DNA of 50,448 bases from Candidatus Saccharimonadota bacterium (lineage in GTDB: Bacteria > Patescibacteriota > Saccharimonadia > Saccharimonadales > UBA4665): the NCBI GenBank assembly GCA_027371825.1, contig DAHXLE010000019.1, forward strand, positions 1-50,448. The letters are read 5' to 3'. Below the pieces are notes generated by a model. The model did not search any database and had not been told where the DNA came from. It was given only the letters and a program-made list of their open reading frames with translations. Numbering within the stretch: the first letter of the stretch is position 1; the number at the start of each line of letters is the position of its first letter. The position numbers and the translations under genes were made by a program. Below are positions 40,442-50,342 of this stretch, piece by piece.

Positions 40442-40638
40442 GCAAAACTCCTGATATCTTCAACGAATATGAAGCGTTTAGATATCGCCGCTAATATCAC
40501 TATTAAAAGAATGCTACCAAACAGTAAAAGATCCAAAAATCTTAATGTACTCGGGCATAGATAGGCAAGCAATAAAAGTGCAGTCGAAGCAAAAGATACT
40601 GCAACGATCCGTGACCAATAAGCTGATCCTTGAATCAT
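40438..40638 (-). CDS. small membrane protein
   Basis: 66 aa, two hydrophobic segments; ATGA overlap with 40256-40441. Confidence 0.45.
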   Translation of the reverse strand: MIQGSAYWSRIVAVSFASTALLLLAYLCPSTLRFLDLLLFGSILLIVILAAISKRFIFVEDIRSFA

Positions 40639-40856
40639 TAGCTTATTATAAGACTAGTTGTTAAATTTTTAAGCACTCCGCTTAAAATATTGCATAGACG
40701 ACACGTTTAGCTATCAATTGAAGGCTTGATAGTTGCAATAGAGCAACTGTTGCGATGGTGTGATTCTATGAATGATTTTTAATTTAATCTGTGGATGAAC
40801 GATTGTATGGGCCGCCGGGCAGTATCAGTTTCAACTAGATTGTATATAGTATACGT

Positions 40857-42086
40857 ATGGACATTATACCGTTAGCCGAGAAAATGAGACCCAATACAAT
40901 CACCGAGGTTGTCGGACAAGATCATTTAATTGGTCCCGGAAAGATTATTTCTGAATTAATTAATCGTAAGAGTTTAGTGAACTTGATATTATGGGGGCCG
41001 CCGGGCAGCGGTAAAACAACCTTAGCAAGAATAATTGCCGCTGAAACTTCAGCTAAGTTTATAGAACTCAGCGCCGTAAACAGCGGTAAGTCAGATGTTC
41101 TTAAGGTCGTCGAAGAAGCTAAACAAAATAGACGTTTAGGTCAAAAAACCGTTCTGTTCATAGACGAAATACACAGATTCAATAAAGCTCAGCAAGATGC
41201 ATTTTTACCATACGTCGAAGATGGTACGTTGTATCTTATCGGTGCTACAACCGAAAACCCAAGCTTTGAAATAATTAACCCCTTGTTATCAAGAAGCCGC
41301 GTTCTCGTCTTAAAACAATTGACGTTTGAGCAAATATTAAAAGTGATAGATAAGGCCGCAAAAGCCGAAGATATTTCCGTCAAAAGACTGCCGAAAAAAA
41401 GCCGCAATCTTATCGCCGAACTATCAGGAGGAGACGCCAGGACAGCCCTCGGAACACTCGAGCTTAGTCTGGCGCTGACCGATAAAGTCATCACCGCTGA
41501 CGTAGTAGCAACAGCAGCCCAAAAAAAATTACCAAGCTACGATAAACGTGGCGATAATCATTACAATTTAATAAGTGCCTTCATTAAGTCAATGCGTGGC
41601 AGTAATCCTAACGCTGCGCTATATTATCTGGCGCGTATGTTGCAAGCCGGCGAAGATCCTAAGTTTATCGCTCGACGTATGGTAATTTTTGCCAGCGAAG
41701 ACGTCGGATTAGCTGCAACAGCCGCTCTTAATCTAGCCGTTGCGACATTTAACGCGGTAGATATAATAGGTATGCCTGAGTGCAGGTATAATTTATTTCA
41801 CTGCGCAACAGTCCTTGCAAAGACCGGCAAATCGCGTACGATAGCTAATGCTATGTCGGCAGCTTTGCAAACTGCTAGGACTTACCCTGAGCTACCCGTA
41901 CCGCAACAACTGAGGAATTCTACTCCGTTAACTACGGACAATGCGGAGCCGGTAGAAAAATATTATTGGCGGGCTGGATTTAAAACCACATTTTTGCCGA
42001 AAGAACTAGAGAACATTAATTTTTTTCCAGGCAACGACGGTCAAGACAAAGATTCTACTCGTGACGCAGAGCATCGATCGGGTTGA
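40857..42086 (+). CDS. rarA: replication-associated recombination protein A (AAA+ ATPase)
   Basis: LAEKMRPNTITEVVGQDHLIGPG, LWGPPGSGKTTLARIIA, LFIDEIHRFNKAQQDAFLPYVEDG. Confidence 0.95.
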   Translation: MDIIPLAEKMRPNTITEVVGQDHLIGPGKIISELINRKSLVNLILWGPPGSGKTTLARIIAAETSAKFIELSAVNSGKSDVLKVVEEAKQNRRLGQKTVLFIDEIHRFNKAQQDAFLPYVEDGTLYLIGATTENPSFEIINPLLSRSRVLVLKQLTFEQILKVIDKAAKAEDISVKRLPKKSRNLIAELSGGDARTALGTLELSLALTDKVITADVVATAAQKKLPSYDKRGDNHYNLISAFIKSMRGSNPNAALYYLARMLQAGEDPKFIARRMVIFASEDVGLAATAALNLAVATFNAVDIIGMPECRYNLFHCATVLAKTGKSRTIANAMSAALQTARTYPELPVPQQLRNSTPLTTDNAEPVEKYYWRAGFKTTFLPKELENINFFPGNDGQDKDSTRDAEHRSG

Positions 42087-43290
42087 TTCTGGCTGCCCGT
42101 CGCGACGGATATAGCGCGACAACCCAGCCTATAAGAAAGACAAAGACCACCGTAATAAGTAGCAGCAACGGGGTGATCAAAAAGGCATGAATAGTATTCT
42201 GTATGCCATGGTCGCCGGCATAATGAGTAAGTATAGTGTCTATGATCGTCCCGAGCAGCCAGGCTACAAACAAGCCACCTAAACCACCGATCGTAGCAAG
42301 TAACAACGATTCAATTATCATCAGGCGACGGACATCTGCCTTTCTGGCCCCCATGGTTATAAGTAGCCCGATCTCACTAGTGCGCTCCAGCAATGATATA
42401 GTTAGTGTATTAAACATACCCAGTGACGCAATAATAAGGCCAATCCCACCAAAACCGATAACCACAAAAGTAAAAATTGTAAAAATATTATTAATCTCAC
42501 TCAAGGTATCCAGAGGTGACGCCGTAGTTAGACCAAGACCGGCAATTTGTGATCTAATGGTAGGTACATTGCTGCGGTTGTCGGCAACTACCTTAATTTG
42601 ACCGTAGTTGTCGTCACCCATGGCTTGTAAGGGCGCGCTGCTAATGTACACGGCTATACCTGAGCCTATGTTGGCAACACCCGATACGATTAGTTTTTCC
42701 TCGAACGGTTTTGTTAAAGTACCGCTGGCCGAAGAAAGAGTTGCCGTTAAATCAAGCTGTTTACCTATAGCACTCTTTGGTGATGACTGACCTATTAAAC
42801 TTAATAAAGAGGTACTGACGATAGCCGAATTGTTGGTAATACGGGAATTACCACCGACAAACTTTAACGCGCTTAGCCCCACGTATGTAGAATTGGTGGC
42901 ATATACCACGACATCCGTTAATGAACCATTCTCTGAAACCTTACCGGGAAGAATATACGCAGGAGCAACTTGCGTGACATGCGCGAAACCTTTAATCTTA
43001 TTAATTCGGGCATTGTCTAGCGGAATAATGGCTGAATTTGGAGTAGTGACATCGATAGCTTTTACAGATTTTGATCCAATTACCTGTTGGTCGACTACGC
43101 TTCTAAGTCCCAACGCTAACGATACCAGAAATACTATCGCACCAATTCCGATAACAATACCTATGATCGTTAATGCTGAGCGCAATCGTTTCGAGAACAA
43201 ATTCTTAAGGGCAATGTATGTCAAAATCCGTGGCCTGATTACCGACCTTAGACGTTTTTTATGGCGCTTAAACACAGCTGGAACACGCAT
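42055..43290 (-). CDS. ABC transporter permease (MacB/FtsX type)
   Basis: ALKNLFSKRLRSALTIIGIVIGIGAIVFLVSL, FNTLTISLLERTSEIGLLITMGARKADV. Confidence 0.92.
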   Translation of the reverse strand: MRVPAVFKRHKKRLRSVIRPRILTYIALKNLFSKRLRSALTIIGIVIGIGAIVFLVSLALGLRSVVDQQVIGSKSVKAIDVTTPNSAIIPLDNARINKIKGFAHVTQVAPAYILPGKVSENGSLTDVVVYATNSTYVGLSALKFVGGNSRITNNSAIVSTSLLSLIGQSSPKSAIGKQLDLTATLSSASGTLTKPFEEKLIVSGVANIGSGIAVYISSAPLQAMGDDNYGQIKVVADNRSNVPTIRSQIAGLGLTTASPLDTLSEINNIFTIFTFVVIGFGGIGLIIASLGMFNTLTISLLERTSEIGLLITMGARKADVRRLMIIESLLLATIGGLGGLFVAWLLGTIIDTILTHYAGDHGIQNTIHAFLITPLLLLITVVFVFLIGWVVALYPSRRAARINPIDALRHE

Positions 43291-43296
43291 ATTAAT

Positions 43297-44064
43297 TTAT
43301 CTCTTCCCTTCTTGCATACCAGTTAAGCTAGCTATTTGAGCTTTGAGCGAGTCTAATATTTCCGGGGGCATTCTCTCCCCCCTTGAGCCTTCGGTTACAT
43401 ATCCATCATGTATGTATAGTTGTTTGTCGGAAAGCGGTAGATATTCAATATTATGCGTAACTAGAATGATTGTACGATTTAGATCATTTCGTATCGACAT
43501 CAACAGATCGATTATCATGGTACCGTTTTTTGAATCAAGATTCCCCGTTGGTTCATCGGCCAAGATAAGTTCTTTGCCCGAAGCTAGAGCTCTTGCCATT
43601 GAAACTCTTTGCTGCTGGCCTCCCGAGAGAATAGTCGGAAGTCTATTGGCGAATTCTTTCATGCCGACACGATCTAAGCTCTCTAGCGCCATTAGTGATG
43701 CCGATCTCTTATCTTTTCCGGCTAAATACAATGGCATAGCAACATTATCGACAACGCTCAAACTCTTAATCCAATAGTTCTGTTGATGTACAATCCCCAT
43801 AGTCTGAGCCCGAAAATGCGATCGCTCGTCACTGTTTAGTTGATATAAATCCTGCCCATCGATTGTGATGTGTCCTTTGGTCGGCGGCTCAAGACCGGAA
43901 AGAACATTTAGAAGGGTTGTCTTCCCACTACCAGACGGTCCAAAGATGATCGTAAAGCTACCCCGTGGAATCGTAAAGTCTACATCGTGCAATACTTCGA
44001 CGACGCCTCCTTTGCCGGTAAATCGTTTTTCTATGTTATGGGATATAATCAGTGATTCGGTCAT
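43297..44064 (-). CDS. ABC transporter ATP-binding protein (LolD/MacB-like)
   Basis: IIFGPSGSGKTTLLNVLSGLEPPTKG, LSGGQQQRVSMARALASGKELILADEPTGNLDS. Confidence 0.95.
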   Translation of the reverse strand: MTESLIISHNIEKRFTGKGGVVEVLHDVDFTIPRGSFTIIFGPSGSGKTTLLNVLSGLEPPTKGHITIDGQDLYQLNSDERSHFRAQTMGIVHQQNYWIKSLSVVDNVAMPLYLAGKDKRSASLMALESLDRVGMKEFANRLPTILSGGQQQRVSMARALASGKELILADEPTGNLDSKNGTMIIDLLMSIRNDLNRTIILVTHNIEYLPLSDKQLYIHDGYVTEGSRGERMPPEILDSLKAQIASLTGMQEGKR

Positions 44065-44130
44065 CTCATCGCTTCAGGCTTAAACTTCTTATGGTTATTT
44101 TGAGTGAAGTATATATTGTCATAGAATTTT

Positions 44131-47100
44131 CTACAATCCGAACACTGCCTGCAAAGCGTTAAACACTATAGACAACGCGCTGTCGGTGGCCTGTCCTACT
44201 ATTGTGGTCTGATTGGACGAAACGCCCGTGTTGCCTGCATTGTCTAGGGAAATCGCTTCTAGGTGAAAGACTTCCGAGGTAGGTAAATTGGATATGACCA
44301 CTACATGATTAGTGACCAGGGTAGTATCTTCTGCTGTCTTAGAAGAGTAACCACCACTGCTACCCTGTCCGTATGCTACTTGGGAGGTGCCAGGTTTGTC
44401 TGTTTTCCAAGAGACTATGATCTGGCCACTGGCAGATGCACCCGTTCCTCGTATGCTAGGTTGAACAACGACCGAAGAAACTATCGGAGGACGAGTATCT
44501 AGGCCGGTGTGGAAAATTTGTAAATCTGATGTAGCAATATTACCCAAACTATCTTGAGAGGTAGCTATAATCTGGTATGGCGTATTGTAATTCAGATTCT
44601 CGATCGTCATAAGATGATTAGTTGTCATAGCCGGGTCAATTGCCGAAAGTCCGGTCGATATGGACTGTCCCTGAAGAGAATAACTTATTTGAGAGGTAGT
44701 CGGCACGTTGGTTGTCCAGCTTATCTGCTCTGTGCCGGTTAACGCTCCGGGAACAGGCTGGAAGGCAACATTGGTAATAGCAGGAGCTGGGGGCGTTGAG
44801 AAAGAAAATATAGTTTGATCATATTCGTTTCCCTGCGCATCGAACGGATTTACTTTAAAAGTGTAGGTCGTTCCGGCGGTCAGACCTGAAATTGGCACAG
44901 TATACGACGATACGCTTGAAGATGTATTGATTAGCTGTGTATTGGCAAAACTGCCGTTGGGACCATAGTACAGTTTAGCCTGGCTAGCGTTGTCGACAGT
45001 AAATGTTATAGAAGCATCGTGCAGATTTACTCCACTAACCACAACATTACTGACGGTCGGAGCTGGCAAAGTAGTGAATTCATACTCTAATGACGTACCG
45101 GTATTACCGTCACCATCGGTCCAGAGTGCACGATAATAATATGTAGTACCGGCATTTAGGTTATTCAGAGTCAGATTGTGCGACACTACTTGGTCTGTAT
45201 TGGCCGCAGCGGTTGGCAAATAGTCGTTTGAAGACAACCCATACTCTACGCTGCTATCGCTGTTCCTGTCCGTAGTCCAAGATATGTTAGCACTGCGCGT
45301 GCTAACGGTGGCTGTTGGTCCGACGAGCAGATTCGCCGGCTGTGTGTATTTACCGGTCGGATACATACTCACGGGGGCGGTTAAAGCTCCGCAGTTGTTG
45401 GCACTGTCACATGCGTCAATCTCGTAGTAATAGGTCTGTTGATTGAGTCCTGTGTCTACGTAACTAGACCCGGCGGTTGAAGCAATATCCGAGAAATGAA
45501 TACCGTCGGTTGAGCGGTACACCCGATAGGTCGCAATACCGGCTCCCACCGTCGATGGACTCTCCCATGATAGCGCCAGTTTCCATAGGCTATTTGCCTT
45601 GACCGAAATGTCTGCTATGTTCATATTGAGCGGCACTCCGGGAGCAGGCGTATTGGCAGTGAATGTCGCGCTGGCTGCAGTAGCGTAATTAATGTTACCA
45701 GCTTCGTCCTTCGCTACTACATATACCGTGTTATCGCCGGGTTCGGTCGCGTAAGCACCAACGCTTAGCGAAGTCTGGCCGGCGGCAGTATAGGTACAAT
45801 TCGTAGAGGTTGGTAGAACGTTGATGGTATAACAATAGGTGATATTGGAAGCACTACCCTCAAAACTAGCCGGTTCCAACCAGGAGAACGCAAAGGAATT
45901 GGTTGTATTAACAGAAGGCGTAGCAACGAGATTCTGCGGGCTGGACGGAGAGGTAGTGTTAATCTTAATTACTGCCGTAGTATAGACAGATGAAACATTC
46001 CCGGCATTGTCCCATGTTCTGAAATAAACTATATTATCCCCCTCGACTAAGTTGGCATAATCCGGGGTAGATACCGTCGTATAAGATCCGTTATTGGGCA
46101 GAAGATCGGTGGCGTCCTGGGTACCGGTATGATTGGCTCCGTACCAGATACCGTTAGCACCGATTCGGTACTGCAGACCCGCGACTCCCGAAGCCGTATC
46201 ACTCGCAGCATCAGGACCGGTAGTTGGCCAGGTTAAATCAACACTCTTGCTCGACACAAACTCGGAAGGTGCACTTACGAAGGCCGGATTAACGGGAGGG
46301 GTATTGTCAAACCTGAATTCAAATTGCGCCGGAGTACCGGTGTATACATTATCGGCATTATCTATGGCTACAATATTCAGATAATAGGGACTCGTAGAGG
46401 TAGTGAGAGGAGTGCCAATCACACCCGATATGGACAGATCAACAGATGTAGTACTGACCACATATTGACAAGCTCCTCCAGTATTAATTGGACTGGCGCC
46501 TAAGTATCCCTTCGTAGTTATCGGGTTACCGGTAGGATCCTGGCCTAGGTAAAGACAGTAGCCCTGGATACCGGATCCGCCGGTATTATCCGCGCCGGCC
46601 GTCCAGGTAACATACGGATAAACATTAATCCATTGATCGCTAGACACCGAAGCGCCGCCGTTACTTATATACATCGCTAAGTTTGATGCATTAACGGGAG
46701 GGGGTACGGTGTCGGAAGGAGAATAGTTAATCCCGATAGACGTCAGGGTTGGCGTAGCTCCACCGTTTGAGGTAAAGACTAGCTCATATTGAACATACTG
46801 GCTTTTGTTTGGAGCACACGTTGAGCTAATTGCACCACCCGAGGCAATAGTTGAACACGTACTAAAAGCCGGAGCGTCCGACAAATCGGGTTGGTTACCA
46901 GCCCTAACCAATACACCAACAGTAGTACCGGCCGGTACATTATCGGAATATGAAAGGGTTGCCCAGTTTTCAGCCATTCCAGTATTAAAGATATTAGAGA
47001 CTAAGCTACCGGTCGATTGATATTCCCCCTGTACTGAAGAAAACGTTTCAAAAGTCGAGGGCGAAAATTGGTTATTGTATGATGTGTTAATCCAGGATGC

Positions 47101-48486
47101 GGACCTGCTAACATCAGAGATCTTCAAATCATTAATCAATCCGGAAAAATAGTTAGACCAAGCTTGATGATATCCGATAATAGTACCTCCGGATCCCGTT
47201 AACGGAGACGCGTCATTACCAATTGAGATTGCTGTCGTTGGGACCGCCTGACCATCAACATATAACTGGAACTGACTTGAAGCTATGGCTGATCCGCTAC
47301 CGGCTGACCATGTTCCCTCAACATAATGCCAAAGCCCGTCATTAAACGTATACGTTGATGCAACGCCTATACATGTAGCATTGGTGTCGTCAAAAAAGCC
47401 TAACTCTCCGGCACCTATGCCGCAGCCATACCCTAGACTCAGAGTTAAGCTATGTCCAGCGCCACTCGACCCCCTGTCTTGTTCTATTACTCCTCCTGAG
47501 GTTGTTTTTATCCAGGCGCTAACGCTATATTGTATAGCCGAGTTTTGGACTAGCGGCGTAGATATGCTGCTACCATTACCGTTAAAGCTAGCCGCTCCAC
47601 CAATCTGCCCGGTAGCTAATGATGCCAATGTATTAGTGCCATTGTTACCATTGGCGGTTGAATCATTAGTATTTAGGTTAGTGCCGTTTGCGCCTAAATG
47701 CCACACCCCGACATAATTAGCGTTCCAAGTAGCCGGAGCGTCTTGTTGGTTGGAGGCATTCGGGTTACCGTAATACATATATAATTGCGTGTCGACCGTT
47801 GACGAAAGAGCCGGAACATCCACCCAAGCTATCAACGCACCGGTTGTTGAATTATAACTTTCTATCTCGTGATTTAATTTCGTAATACCATCGGATGCCG
47901 TGAAAAGGATATCGTTCCCCGAAGGTTGAGCATACGATTGCAAGTCAGCATCAGAAGACTCACTAATTAAAACAGGGAAATTAGTTTGACTAGCATTAAC
48001 CTTAGTGTGATCTATGGTAATTTGCTTACGATATGCCCAGGCCGAGTTGTACCAATTAGCTGTCTGTGACAAAGTGACTTGGTTTGCCGTTGATGTATTA
48101 ACACCAGCAGATGATGAATACTGGTTCGTAGCCGACGAGCCTATACCGCCACTCCAGTCGCTTTGTGTCCAGGCAGAAAGGGCAAGTGCACCTTGCATAT
48201 TTAACAAACTTATAACAACCAATGCTATAGCAGCGCTGCTTGCCAGTGTTATGTGAACATGTTTGTGGTACTCCCACTTCCACCAACGAGCATATAGTCT
48301 GAATTTAGACAAGAGTATACCGTGAAAACGTTTGATTGTTTTGGTATGAATATATTTAAATGCTGCTCTGAGAGGTCTGAAAATTTTTACCACAGAAAAC
48401 ACCAACCATCTTGATGATCGTCGAATTAATGACTGTGCCGATTTAGCATGTAGGTTTATTTCTCGATTATCAGAACGCATCACCAT
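44131..48486 (-). CDS. giant surface protein: DUF2341, LamG/ConA-like and multiple Fn3-like domains
   Basis: 1451 aa; long basic N-terminus then TM/signal-like segment ending ALALSAW; WYNSAWAYRKQITIDHTKV (DUF2341), VSAWIKTTSGG (LamG-like), repeated ISWTTN...LNAGTTYYYRA (Fn3-like). Confidence 0.88.
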   Translation of the reverse strand: MVMRSDNREINLHAKSAQSLIRRSSRWLVFSVVKIFRPLRAAFKYIHTKTIKRFHGILLSKFRLYARWWKWEYHKHVHITLASSAAIALVVISLLNMQGALALSAWTQSDWSGGIGSSATNQYSSSAGVNTSTANQVTLSQTANWYNSAWAYRKQITIDHTKVNASQTNFPVLISESSDADLQSYAQPSGNDILFTASDGITKLNHEIESYNSTTGALIAWVDVPALSSTVDTQLYMYYGNPNASNQQDAPATWNANYVGVWHLGANGTNLNTNDSTANGNNGTNTLASLATGQIGGAASFNGNGSSISTPLVQNSAIQYSVSAWIKTTSGGVIEQDRGSSGAGHSLTLSLGYGCGIGAGELGFFDDTNATCIGVASTYTFNDGLWHYVEGTWSAGSGSAIASSQFQLYVDGQAVPTTAISIGNDASPLTGSGGTIIGYHQAWSNYFSGLINDLKISDVSRSASWINTSYNNQFSPSTFETFSSVQGEYQSTGSLVSNIFNTGMAENWATLSYSDNVPAGTTVGVLVRAGNQPDLSDAPAFSTCSTIASGGAISSTCAPNKSQYVQYELVFTSNGGATPTLTSIGINYSPSDTVPPPVNASNLAMYISNGGASVSSDQWINVYPYVTWTAGADNTGGSGIQGYCLYLGQDPTGNPITTKGYLGASPINTGGACQYVVSTTSVDLSISGVIGTPLTTSTSPYYLNIVAIDNADNVYTGTPAQFEFRFDNTPPVNPAFVSAPSEFVSSKSVDLTWPTTGPDAASDTASGVAGLQYRIGANGIWYGANHTGTQDATDLLPNNGSYTTVSTPDYANLVEGDNIVYFRTWDNAGNVSSVYTTAVIKINTTSPSSPQNLVATPSVNTTNSFAFSWLEPASFEGSASNITYCYTINVLPTSTNCTYTAAGQTSLSVGAYATEPGDNTVYVVAKDEAGNINYATAASATFTANTPAPGVPLNMNIADISVKANSLWKLALSWESPSTVGAGIATYRVYRSTDGIHFSDIASTAGSSYVDTGLNQQTYYYEIDACDSANNCGALTAPVSMYPTGKYTQPANLLVGPTATVSTRSANISWTTDRNSDSSVEYGLSSNDYLPTAAANTDQVVSHNLTLNNLNAGTTYYYRALWTDGDGNTGTSLEYEFTTLPAPTVSNVVVSGVNLHDASITFTVDNASQAKLYYGPNGSFANTQLINTSSSVSSYTVPISGLTAGTTYTFKVNPFDAQGNEYDQTIFSFSTPPAPAITNVAFQPVPGALTGTEQISWTTNVPTTSQISYSLQGQSISTGLSAIDPAMTTNHLMTIENLNYNTPYQIIATSQDSLGNIATSDLQIFHTGLDTRPPIVSSVVVQPSIRGTGASASGQIIVSWKTDKPGTSQVAYGQGSSGGYSSKTAEDTTLVTNHVVVISNLPTSEVFHLEAISLDNAGNTGVSSNQTTIVGQATDSALSIVFNALQAVFGL

Positions 48487-48897
48487 CCTCGTATGTATCG
48501 GTTATGTTTAATATACACTGAACTTATATTATTTGTCTACTCGAGTTCAATAGCCAACAAACATCACCTCAGATCAAAGACTATCCCCGATAGAATATGA
48601 TCGTATCATAAGCTTGCGATTGTGGCATCAAACCCGATGATTTCACGAAAAAAAATGTTCTGTGCTAACAATTAGGCGTTGTGAGCAATCCTTTAATTAT
48701 ATAGACGAGGCGTTATTTTCGGCACCAGAGCTACGTATAGCAAGATATTGTGCGAATTTAACCAGCGATCTACAAAGTATGGATTTCTGCAAAAGATAGG
48801 TTAAACCAGCCTGAACCTTAAGCTATGCAAACAACTGCATTCCAGTAGCTCGCCACTGGTTATATATTAGAGCCTTTTGTATAATCTTTGAGTGTAA

Positions 48898-48972
48898 TGG
48901 GATGTGGCCCAGCGGTAAGGCGCCTCGCTCTGGACGAGGAGATCGTAGGTTCGATTCCTACCATCCCAGCCA
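48898..48972 (+). tRNA. tRNA-Gln (anticodon CUG), CCA encoded
   Basis: TGGGATG acceptor/CATCCCA, anticodon arm CCTCG-CTCTGGA-CGAGG, T arm GTAGG-TTCGATT-CCTAC, discriminator G, CCA. Confidence 0.93.
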
Positions 48973-49000
48973 AGCATTGCGCCAAAGGTGACCGTAATGC
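48965..49000 (+). repeat. copy A of tRNA 3' end/leader repeat
   Basis: CCCAGCCAAGCATTGCGCCAAAGGTGACCGTAATGC; 28/36 ungapped identity to 50307-50342. Confidence 0.75.
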
Positions 49001-49172
49001 CTCGCTGAATCTGTTAATCAAAGCTTTATGTATTAATATGAGCACGAATGATGTGCTTTATTTATTTTGAACAAAAGTTGGGTTACAGGGGTGGTAAGGT
49101 TCGAATCTCACGTTAATAAAATCAATTCAAGTTATGCTTTGAAATACAAATACAATGGTGTAAAGTTTAGAT

Positions 49173-50209
49173 ATGACAGATCGAGAGTTCACTGAAGCTG
49201 AAGTGATGAGAGCAGCTCAAGCTGGTGCTGAAGAACTTTTTGGGCGTGATACGCTTGCAGCTAGTATGCTAGCAGGAGAAGTTGCAATGAAGCTTTTCGC
49301 CGGTGCCGTGAATGAAGAAAGTCCCACACCTGAGACGATTGACTGGAATGCGCCGCCGGACTATGCGCTGAGGGCTATTAGGGCCTCATCTACTAGAGAA
49401 CTCGCCAGCTTAATCGCTGATGGAGCTAATCGTCTTAGCAAATCAGTCGCCACACACTGTAATCGACATGCCCATAGCCGCGATGAGGCTGAAGATGGCG
49501 AAATAATCCTTAGTCCAATGGTCTTTGCTGAAGGTAGCAGAGTTGGAGAGAACTTGGTTGGCAGACTGTTCGTTCGGGTCGGTGCTGACGGCAGTAATGG
49601 AAGTTCTAGGGAATCGGTAGCCGAGTTGTCATTGGATGGCGGCGAAGATTCATCTTATAACTACCTTGCAGATGCCAAGCCGTCTTACTACCTTTCGCGT
49701 TCACTTAGTATTAGAGAGACCATGATAAGCGACCTGTTACGCAACAGCGCCGGCCAGCATACTACCCGGAAGTTAGTGTGCGGTATAACGGGGACATGTT
49801 TAGGCGTGACGATGGATTGCTTTTCGAGGCACAACGCGGTAAGCCTATTGAGGCGTACGGCCACATAGTGGTCGCCGATTTATTCTGGGCACTTGACATG
49901 GCAATTACTTATTATGAAGGTGTGCATATAGCTGGCAATAAACACCCTGGCTTAACTTACGCCGATTATCGTGAGGCTGGTTGTCTAAATGATGATCTGA
50001 CGTTAGATAATGCAAAGGCCTTGGCCTATATAAGATCCCATATGGATGACGAGACAGTGAAACGCAGCAGAGTTTGGCCCGTGCTACGAAATTGGGAAGA
50101 AACAACAGTTACGATGGATCCTGCAGCTCGTGCGGCTATAGAAAAACACAAAAGCTACTTGCGCCCAACTATCGCGGTTAATCAACCTCATTTATTGAAT
50201 GTGCGTTAG
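49173..50209 (+). pseudogene. hypothetical protein gene split by an apparent frameshift (ORFs 49173-49868 and 49778-50209)
   Basis: second frame is open from 49715 (RDHDKRPVTQQRRPAYYPEVSVRYNGDMFRRDDG) and continues first-frame SLSIR across the AGAGAGA tract at 49713-49719. Confidence 0.6.
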
Positions 50210-50290
50210 TTAATAAATCATTTTGACAGTGTTGAAATGTAAGCTAGTATAGGACGAGTTCAAAAATTGGACGTTAATGTACTATACCAG

Positions 50291-50342
50291 GTTCGAATCC
50301 CGTTTCCCCAGCTAAGACTTGCACCAAAGGAGAACGAAGTGC
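50291..50342 (+). repeat. copy B: tRNA T-loop/acceptor 3' remnant plus leader, RBS and GTG start
   Basis: GTTCGAATCCCGTTTCCCCAGCTAAGACTTGCACCAAAGGAGAACGAAGTGC aligns without gaps to the tRNA-Gln 3' part and flank; no 5' tRNA half upstream. Confidence 0.7.

Noticed and set aside
42236-44083. Plus-strand ORFs antisense to the ABC permease and ATPase genes
   Set aside because: Shadow ORFs of well-recognised minus-strand genes.
46133-48256. Plus-strand ORFs and repeats within the giant surface protein gene
   Set aside because: Shadow ORFs; the repetitive character is explained by Fn3-like domain repeats.
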